DNA from: a virus
Virus record (IMG/VR): IMGVR_UViG_3300042154_002276
Coordinates: 1 to 21,084 of that record
DNA: 21,084 nt
Direction: 5' to 3' (one strand)
Shown: piece after piece, positions 15,567-21,084 of the stretch
How the letters are laid out: each line of letters opens with the position of its first letter
Position numbering within the stretch: position 1 is the first letter of the stretch
Made by a program: the position numbers and the translations under genes
The notes under the pieces: generated by a model
Told to the model about the DNA's origin: nothing
What the model saw: the letters and a program-made list of their open reading frames with translations, nothing else
The model's database searches: none

Positions 15567-15947
15567 ATGATTTATATTTCTAAATTAAATGGTTGTAAAT
15601 TTATCGCTAATAACGTGCTTAATGTTACGGTATTTAGTGCTATAAATCCAGTTAGTAACTTAAATGATGGTGTAATAACTATTGCAGTTACAGGTGGAAG
15701 GCAACCATATTTATATTCTATTGACAATGGTAAAACATTTCAGACTAGTAATGTATTTGCAGGCTTAGGGGTTGGTAAATACGTTATTACTGTTAAAGAC
15801 CAATTCAATAATTTAGGTTGGGTTAGTAAGTTTCTTTATGAAAATGTTGATTGTGGGTTGTATAGTGGTTCAACTTTACAAGATATAATCGACACAAATA
15901 AAAGATTAGAAAATTTCTTAAATTGTACATTAGACGACTTTATATAA
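15567..15947 (+). CDS. small tail protein with an SprB-repeat-like domain, 126 aa
   Basis: Residues about 35-82 follow the SprB repeat pattern found in surface adhesins of Bacteroidota: VTGGRQPYLYSIDNG, then NVFAGLGVGKYVITVKDQFNN. The order GG-x-x-PY-x-YSxDNG, F-x-GL-x-x-GxYxxxVxD matches the family closely as I know it. Flanks are unlike the repeat. The C-terminal half (LQDIIDTNKRLENFLN) looks helical and may anchor it to a partner. Between a large tail protein and a probable fibre, a role in tail-tip adhesion is likely. It starts three bases after the previous stop and ends one base before the next ATG. Confidence 0.62.
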   Translation: MIYISKLNGCKFIANNVLNVTVFSAINPVSNLNDGVITIAVTGGRQPYLYSIDNGKTFQTSNVFAGLGVGKYVITVKDQFNNLGWVSKFLYENVDCGLYSGSTLQDIIDTNKRLENFLNCTLDDFI

Positions 15948-15948
15948 A

Positions 15949-16848
15949 ATGGCTTTATTAACAAAATGGTTAACATCCGATTTGTGGAGTGCAATTAAAA
16001 CTAAAAATGATAATTTAGTAGATGCAGTTAATGAATTTGCTGGTGGTACAATCGGACAAAGATTAGTTAAGAGTAGTTCAACTGATTTTGATGTAGAATA
16101 TGCTAACCCTGAGAATATTGCGAAATATACAGGAGCATCATTTTCACTATCAACCATGTTAATTGGTGAAGATTATAACTTTACTACAATACACAGTTCA
16201 TATGTAGGTAATGCAAATCAAACTGTAAAATTCTTTTCTTTAGCTAATCCTTCAAAATTTTTCATTGTCAATATTGAAAGTGGAACAACATCAACTAATT
16301 TAGTTGGTAGAGTAACATTTAATAATAATATTGCAGATACTACATTAATTTCAGATTGGGTAATTGTGCCTTACACATATCAACTAAGAAATGATTACGT
16401 TTATGGTAGTTTGATATTTGATGACACTCAAACAGATATATTTACTAATATAAATGCTGGTGGATTAAGTGGTGTTAGTGGTATTGAGTTTCAAATGCAA
16501 GGCTCTAAAATAGGTAAAAAAGTTAGTATTAATGGAGGTGTTTCTGTTTTTAATTCGAGCCAAAATTTAACTGATAAAAAAATAGATTTGTATGTTGATT
16601 TAGACCCTAATTATGAAAGTGCTAATCAAGTGGGAGAACTTTCAAATATTAATGCTATATTCCCAATTACAGGGGTAGTTTACAATTCAAGTTCTACAAC
16701 AGTTGACCAAATACTAACAGGTTTTGCATATTTTAACACTACTACTCAATTAGTATTACAACTTAATGGGAATAATACTATAGCATTAAATAAGGATGTT
16801 TATTTTTACTTTAACATTAACTACATAGCTAAAAACTATTCTGCATAA
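15949..16848 (+). CDS. probable tail fibre or receptor-binding protein, 299 aa
   Basis: The N-terminal GGTIGQRLVKSSSTDFDVEY (32-51) matches the G-Q-x-L-x-K-x-S-x-T-D-(F/Y)-D motif seen in many phage fibre proteins. The rest is rich in Ser, Thr, Asn and Gly and beta-like, as expected for a trimeric fibre head. Asn-rich strands such as NYIAKNYS close it. Its position downstream of the tail-tip genes agrees. Receptor specificity cannot be read from the sequence. The 241-aa gene starts within the stop codon (TAATG). Confidence 0.62.
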   Translation: MALLTKWLTSDLWSAIKTKNDNLVDAVNEFAGGTIGQRLVKSSSTDFDVEYANPENIAKYTGASFSLSTMLIGEDYNFTTIHSSYVGNANQTVKFFSLANPSKFFIVNIESGTTSTNLVGRVTFNNNIADTTLISDWVIVPYTYQLRNDYVYGSLIFDDTQTDIFTNINAGGLSGVSGIEFQMQGSKIGKKVSINGGVSVFNSSQNLTDKKIDLYVDLDPNYESANQVGELSNINAIFPITGVVYNSSSTTVDQILTGFAYFNTTTQLVLQLNGNNTIALNKDVYFYFNINYIAKNYSA

Positions 16849-17573
16849 TGGTTGAAACTCTGTATAAATATCAAGGACAAAGAGGGGAAACAAGACCACC
16901 TTACGAACAAAAGTTTCCATCTTGGGGTTGGTTTGCTATGCAAATTCAAACCGATGTATCAACTCCTATTCTAGGGTGGTTTGATTGCGATGGAACTTGT
17001 TTAACTGAGTGGGTAATGACTTCTTTCAGTACAGGTAGATATACAGTTAAAATCGATTTAAACTTACAAGATGCTTACTATAATAGGCAATTGTATGCAA
17101 TGATTTATCAAAATACTCAAACCACTACAGACCCATTAGAGCCTATTATTTTAGGAGTTTCTGAGCATTTTGTAATTGCTGATTATTGGCAAAATATACA
17201 TGAGTTTGAGTACTCAAATAATGAAATGATAGATGGTGTTTCGTATGCTGGTTGGAAAGGTTACGCTTATACTCAATTTACCTTTGATGAAAATGAATAT
17301 CCAGTTGAAGAAACTGTTTACATAGATTCGAATAATACTAAAATAAGGCTTTCAGCATCATTACAAGATGTTGAAACTATATCAACTGCATCACTACCAA
17401 AATACGAACTTGAAAGACTAAATTTTATTAGTATTCACGATTATTGCAATATTGATGGAGTTCCTTATATTTGTGAAAACTTTGTTCCTACGTTTGTAAA
17501 ACTTTATAGTCTAATGCAATGTAAATCAAAGATTTATAAAACAATATTTAATTATCAAAATTCAAACTGTTAA
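16848..17573 (+). CDS. unknown tail-region protein, 241 aa
   Basis: A soluble protein rich in Tyr, Trp and Thr (for example SWGWFAMQIQTD and YAGWKGYAYTQFTFDENEY) with no membrane segment. Cysteines occur near residues 43 and 47 (DCDGTC), in the YCNIDGVPYIC segment, at the MQCK site and as the last residue. A beta-sandwich-like tail accessory or baseplate component is possible. I recognise no family. Coupled by TAATG to the fibre gene. Confidence 0.62.
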   Translation: MVETLYKYQGQRGETRPPYEQKFPSWGWFAMQIQTDVSTPILGWFDCDGTCLTEWVMTSFSTGRYTVKIDLNLQDAYYNRQLYAMIYQNTQTTTDPLEPIILGVSEHFVIADYWQNIHEFEYSNNEMIDGVSYAGWKGYAYTQFTFDENEYPVEETVYIDSNNTKIRLSASLQDVETISTASLPKYELERLNFISIHDYCNIDGVPYICENFVPTFVKLYSLMQCKSKIYKTIFNYQNSNC

Positions 17574-17585
17574 ATTAATATACAA

Positions 17586-18110
17586 ATGAGTGTTTATGAC
17601 AATTGCGTAGAGCAAGGCGTTTACGAAGTTCTTGCATGTTTACCAAAAGAATTAGGGCGTGTTCGCTCGGTTGCTTTTGTAAATAAAAATTCAACAATTT
17701 TAGACCCAACTGATGCTTCAGAATGGAATGCTTTAATTGCTAGTGGCGATGCTATTATAATTCCACAAGTACGTGGTAATTACGATGGTGGAGCAGTTTC
17801 TGAGGGTGCTGGTTTCGGTGACGAAGCAACGGAGTTTACAGGTAGAATCCATACCTTAAACTACTTTGACCCAAATACTACTCAAAATAATGAGGTTTGG
17901 TATAATAATTTCACTAAAAATGCCAAAAACTATGTTTTATGGTATAGAACTGAAACTAAAATTTACAATACTGATGCTCCGTTATCATTATCTGCAAAAG
18001 AAGCAATAACTGAAAATACTACAGATGTAGTAACTTATGAGGTTATGTGTAAATGGACTAATGAAAATATGGCTATTTCATATCCAGCACCAGCAGGAAT
18101 ATTTAATTAA
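17586..18110 (+). CDS. phage structural protein, candidate tail tube or tail-terminator, 174 aa
   Basis: A medium, acidic protein. Features include ELGRVRSVAFVNKN, an alternating hydrophobic DAIIIPQVRGNYDGG segment and a Gly/Ala-rich GAVSEGAGFGDEATEFTG loop, consistent with a beta-barrel structural protein such as a tail tube subunit. Length (174) suits that, but the order of tail genes here is shuffled relative to lambda and no specific motif settles it. The 12-base gap before it is one of the larger ones in the late block. Confidence 0.55.
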   Translation: MSVYDNCVEQGVYEVLACLPKELGRVRSVAFVNKNSTILDPTDASEWNALIASGDAIIIPQVRGNYDGGAVSEGAGFGDEATEFTGRIHTLNYFDPNTTQNNEVWYNNFTKNAKNYVLWYRTETKIYNTDAPLSLSAKEAITENTTDVVTYEVMCKWTNENMAISYPAPAGIFN

Positions 18111-18115
18111 GCAAC

Positions 18116-19018
18116 ATGAAAAGAGGGATAATATTAGTAGCAACAGGACATACTAATTACCCTAAGATGGCATTTAATTTAGCCTTATCGTTGAAACAAT
18201 GCGATAAGGCTATTTTAATACACTTAGTACATACAAAGGGTAATTTAACAGGTTTAACAGAATTACAAAAAAGTTATTTTGATAGCTTTACGGAACTTGA
18301 ACCAAGTTTTTACACAATTGAAGGTAAAGAGCAACACGTTTACACTAAGACAAGGGTTTACGAGTTTAGTCCATTTGAAGAAACAATCTTTTTAGATGTT
18401 GATTCTATTTGGTTACCAAAACAAGATATTAATTCATTATTTGAGAAATTCAAGCATAAAGACTTTGGATTTACTTGTTATAGTGAAAATGATGTATTCC
18501 CAATTACTAGCGAACGTAGTGTATTTTGGAATGCAGAAGGGGAATGTATTAACGATTTAAATAAATATTTCAAGTTTAAAAAAGATGCGATTTTTTATCA
18601 TATTCAAAGTAGTTTCTTATACTTTAAGAAAACAAATAAAGCTAAGGCAATATTTGAAACTGCGGAGGAAAGATTTAGAAAAAAGGATTTTGGTACTAGA
18701 GAATGGGCGAACGGTATGGGCGATGAATTTGCTTTTAGCATATCTTTAGCGTTAAACAATGTTAAAGAAGAAAAACCATATCAGCCGATATTTTGGTATC
18801 CAGCAGGTGCAAATCAAGTTAATTTGGTTGATAGAAAGAAACTCTATGAAACTTATTACTTTGTATCAATGGCTGGTAATAGATTAGGAACTGAATTAAA
18901 AAATTTCTATAATACACTTGTGTTGGTATATTATCAAAGAAGTGGTAAATTTATGACAAATTCACGTTGGGTTTGGATTGACAAATTTAATTTCTTAAAG
19001 GAAAGGCTAAAACATTAA
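18116..19018 (+). CDS. GT-A fold glycosyltransferase (GT8-like), 300 aa
   Basis: An N-terminal strand GIILVATGHT with the substrate-handling region after it, then the metal/nucleotide-sugar DxD motif in FLDVDSIW (Asp94, Asp96), are the signature of GT-A enzymes. Further along, GMGDEFAFSISLAL (about 200-213) supplies a plausible acidic acceptor/catalytic site, as in GT8 relatives. No membrane span or signal peptide, so it would act in the cytoplasm. It sits in the middle of the structural operon, between a tail protein and the portal. It may therefore glycosylate virion proteins, or alter host surface polysaccharide precursors. The target is unknown. Confidence 0.68.
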   Translation: MKRGIILVATGHTNYPKMAFNLALSLKQCDKAILIHLVHTKGNLTGLTELQKSYFDSFTELEPSFYTIEGKEQHVYTKTRVYEFSPFEETIFLDVDSIWLPKQDINSLFEKFKHKDFGFTCYSENDVFPITSERSVFWNAEGECINDLNKYFKFKKDAIFYHIQSSFLYFKKTNKAKAIFETAEERFRKKDFGTREWANGMGDEFAFSISLALNNVKEEKPYQPIFWYPAGANQVNLVDRKKLYETYYFVSMAGNRLGTELKNFYNTLVLVYYQRSGKFMTNSRWVWIDKFNFLKERLKH

Positions 19019-19022
19019 TTTT

Positions 19023-20756
19023 ATGTTACAAATAGGTTCTAAAGATTTCATTGATAAGTATATTACTCGCTATCATGATGCATACGTAAGGGATGAGCAA
19101 ATAAGACTTTACAAAGCACTTAAAAAGCATTTTAGCGGTAAATATGAGGATGTTGCAGAATTACTAACATCTTATCAACCTTCTGAGCCTGATTGGATTA
19201 AAGAATATAAAGCAAAGATTTACAGACCTATTACTAAAAAAGGTACAAGTAAAATAACTTCTGTTTTATCAAAAATTAGCCGAGCAAATGACTTTGTAAT
19301 TATAAAAGGTAATGAAAGTCCTAAAGTAGCTGATGGACAAGGTATTTACGATTATATAACCAAAGGATTTGGTAAATACAAATCTATTCAAAATTGGTTC
19401 TTTAATTACAACTTTGAAAACTTTTTGCAAGATGCAAATGGAGTTCAAGTTACAATGCCAAAGCATATTCACGAAGCTATTGAAGGAGAAATTTATGAAA
19501 TACAAGAAAGTGAATTTGTAGAGCCTTTGCCTTACTATTATTGTATTGAAGATTGTCAGTATATTGATTATGATTTATTGATTCTAAAAGAAGGAAAGAA
19601 AGTTTGGACTATTTGGGATAAAGTTAATTTATACAAGTTAGTTCAAAATGAAAAAGGACAGTATAATACCGATATTATTTGGGTTCATAACTCAGGTTAC
19701 ATACCATTTATTTATAATGGTGGAGTAATAAAATACTTAAAAGATAACTTTCTTTATGAATCTTTTATTGCTGGTATTGTTCCAGACTTTGACCAAGCAT
19801 TAGTAGAAAATACCGATAAAAACGCAGGTATTAAGATGCATACATACCTTGAAAGTGCAATTTATGGGCAACAAATTTGTATGCATTGTAACGGTCAAGG
19901 GCAAATAGAGAAAAAAATAGGAAGCTCTATAACTAGACATACTTGTAGTCATTGCGATGGTACAGGAATAGCAAAAAGTAGTACATTTGCTGATTTGGTG
20001 GTTCGACCTACTAAAGGTGGAGAAGATGCACTACCAAGTTGGGCGCCAAAAAAATATATTGATAGAAATCTTGACCCTATTAAGTTTTTAAGCGAAGATA
20101 TTAAACAACTTATTAATAGTGGTTATGATGCGGTAAACATGAGCCATTTGTCAGAAATGCCGATGAATACTAGCGGAACATCTAAGGCTTACGATTGGGA
20201 ACAAACAAATTTATTTATATTTAAAGTTGCTGATTATATTTGCCAAGTTGTATTTAAAAATATAATTAAGTTTATAAATGACCAAAGATATGGTGTGTTA
20301 TTAGGTTTAGGTAGTGAGGAGTTGAATAATCAATTGCCATTCATTACTACACCAACAAACTATGATATTGTTGGAGTTTCTGAATTAGAACAACAAATTG
20401 CATTAGCAAAACAAAACGGTATTTCTAGTTCTATTTTAGAAGAAATGGAATTGGCGTATGTTTCTAAAAAGTTTGCAGGTAACCCTAGACAAATAGCATT
20501 TCATACAAATATTATTCAGTTAGACCCTTTACGTGGGGCAACTTCAGATGATGTACTTACAATGCAATCAACAGGAGTTAGCCAAAAAACTATTATTACT
20601 CATAATTTAATTAATCAGTTTGTTACAAAAGCATTTGAGGAGATTAAAAACTTTCAAGAGTTACCATTACTGAAAAGATTTGAGATAGTAGATAAATACG
20701 CAGAAGAGTATTTGAAAGCTAACAAACCTACGTTAATACCTACGCCACAAGTATAA
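19023..20756 (+). CDS. probable portal protein with a DnaJ-like zinc module, 577 aa
   Basis: Size, helical and loop composition, and place before the head genes fit a portal, the dodecamer through which DNA is packed and leaves. No catalytic motif contradicts this. A striking insertion at 286-315 carries two CxxCxGxG units (CMHCNGQG and CSHCDGTG) separated by 14 residues, a zinc-binding pattern typical of DnaJ central domains. The following DLVVRPTKGG and SEDIKQLINSGYDAVNMS segments look like the portal core. Zinc binding is inferred from the pattern. Start ATG is four bases after the glycosyltransferase stop and the end is coupled to the next gene by TAATG. Another head-vertex protein is the main alternative. 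Confidence 0.58.
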   Translation: MLQIGSKDFIDKYITRYHDAYVRDEQIRLYKALKKHFSGKYEDVAELLTSYQPSEPDWIKEYKAKIYRPITKKGTSKITSVLSKISRANDFVIIKGNESPKVADGQGIYDYITKGFGKYKSIQNWFFNYNFENFLQDANGVQVTMPKHIHEAIEGEIYEIQESEFVEPLPYYYCIEDCQYIDYDLLILKEGKKVWTIWDKVNLYKLVQNEKGQYNTDIIWVHNSGYIPFIYNGGVIKYLKDNFLYESFIAGIVPDFDQALVENTDKNAGIKMHTYLESAIYGQQICMHCNGQGQIEKKIGSSITRHTCSHCDGTGIAKSSTFADLVVRPTKGGEDALPSWAPKKYIDRNLDPIKFLSEDIKQLINSGYDAVNMSHLSEMPMNTSGTSKAYDWEQTNLFIFKVADYICQVVFKNIIKFINDQRYGVLLGLGSEELNNQLPFITTPTNYDIVGVSELEQQIALAKQNGISSSILEEMELAYVSKKFAGNPRQIAFHTNIIQLDPLRGATSDDVLTMQSTGVSQKTIITHNLINQFVTKAFEEIKNFQELPLLKRFEIVDKYAEEYLKANKPTLIPTPQV

Positions 20757-21084
20757 TGACACCTGAGGAGATAATTGAAAAGATTGATACTGTTATAAGT
20801 GAGTTTTCAAATAAGTTTGAAGGCTCACTTAATAGTATTCAAAAAGAAATTTACGATAATGTAGTAAATGAGATTACTAAATTAGACCGTACAGGAGATT
20901 CAATTAAAACAAGCGTAAACAACTTAAAACAAGTAAGTAAAATAAACTCAAACATTGATAGTATTGTTTTAAATACTGATTACATCAATAAATTAAATGA
21001 GTATGTAAAAGGATTTAATGAGGTACAAACATTAATGAATACTTATTTTTCAGCTATCAATACAAGTTTTGAAGTAAAGACAGT
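20756..21084 (+). CDS. start of a helical head-region protein, cut by the window edge (at least 109 aa)
   Basis: The ATG overlaps the portal stop (TAATG). The visible part is hydrophilic and helical, with coiled-coil-like spacing and many Asn, Ile and Lys (MTPEEIIEKIDTVISEFSNK onward). No domain is recognisable before the edge. Genes after the portal usually encode head morphogenesis, scaffold or minor head proteins, which is only a positional guess here. Confidence 0.75.
   Translation, partial: MTPEEIIEKIDTVISEFSNKFEGSLNSIQKEIYDNVVNEITKLDRTGDSIKTSVNNLKQVSKINSNIDSIVLNTDYINKLNEYVKGFNEVQTLMNTYFSAINTSFEVKT

Noticed and set aside
1-21084. tRNA, rRNA, integrase or attachment site
   Set aside because: No cloverleaf, ribosomal segment, recombinase motif or flanking direct repeat was seen; attachment sites, if any, lie outside.

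Overview
The window reads as a piece of a tailed double-stranded DNA phage or prophage (siphovirus-like) of a Bacteroidota host, most likely Flavobacteriia. The evidence is a low GC content, every convincing gene on the + strand in short-overlap operons (ATGA and TAATG junctions), no clear Shine-Dalgarno sequences, promoter-like TAnnTTTG boxes (2906-2913, 7305-7312, 9092-9099), and a small tail protein resembling the SprB-type repeats common in Flavobacteriia. No integrase, tRNA or host housekeeping gene is visible, so lytic phage and prophage cannot be told apart. Both ends of the window cut through genes.

Layout. (1) 1-2619, early genes: an unknown 62-aa protein, an XRE-family helix-turn-helix protein, and a 728-aa fusion of a SNF2-like helicase with a beta-class DNA methyltransferase. 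(2) 2620-3048, a gene-free stretch with two parts. The first holds a hairpin and a cluster of 13 short GTAAAA/TTTTAC repeats (candidate replication origin or operator array). The second holds a good Bacteroidota promoter, a folded leader with a possible pseudoknot, and a terminator-like hairpin directly upstream of the primase gene. (3) 3049-7317, replication and recombination: primase-polymerase/DUF3987 helicase, a second SNF2-like helicase, a VRR-NUC nuclease, a 53-aa protein, and a small gene interrupted by an in-frame TAA. (4) 7305-7387, a second promoter, a compact H-type pseudoknot and a strong intrinsic terminator at the early/late boundary. (5) 7416-21084, the late operon: small and large terminase, two small unknown proteins (one membrane-bound), tail assembly chaperone with a probable -1 frameshift on nine T residues, tape measure, a large tail protein, SprB-like protein, probable tail fibre, two further structural proteins, a GT-A glycosyltransferase, the probable portal with a DnaJ-like zinc module, and the start of a following gene. 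Capsid genes probably lie beyond the right edge.

The strongest observations are the chaperone frameshift, where two overlapping frames stay open for about 72 codons and the -1 frame stops 4 nt before the tape measure, and the parallel leader design (promoter, pseudoknotted RNA, terminator) ahead of both the primase and the terminase. The leader design suggests attenuation or antitermination of the two modules, or two phage small RNAs. Folding and function were judged by eye only. No search or computation was run.
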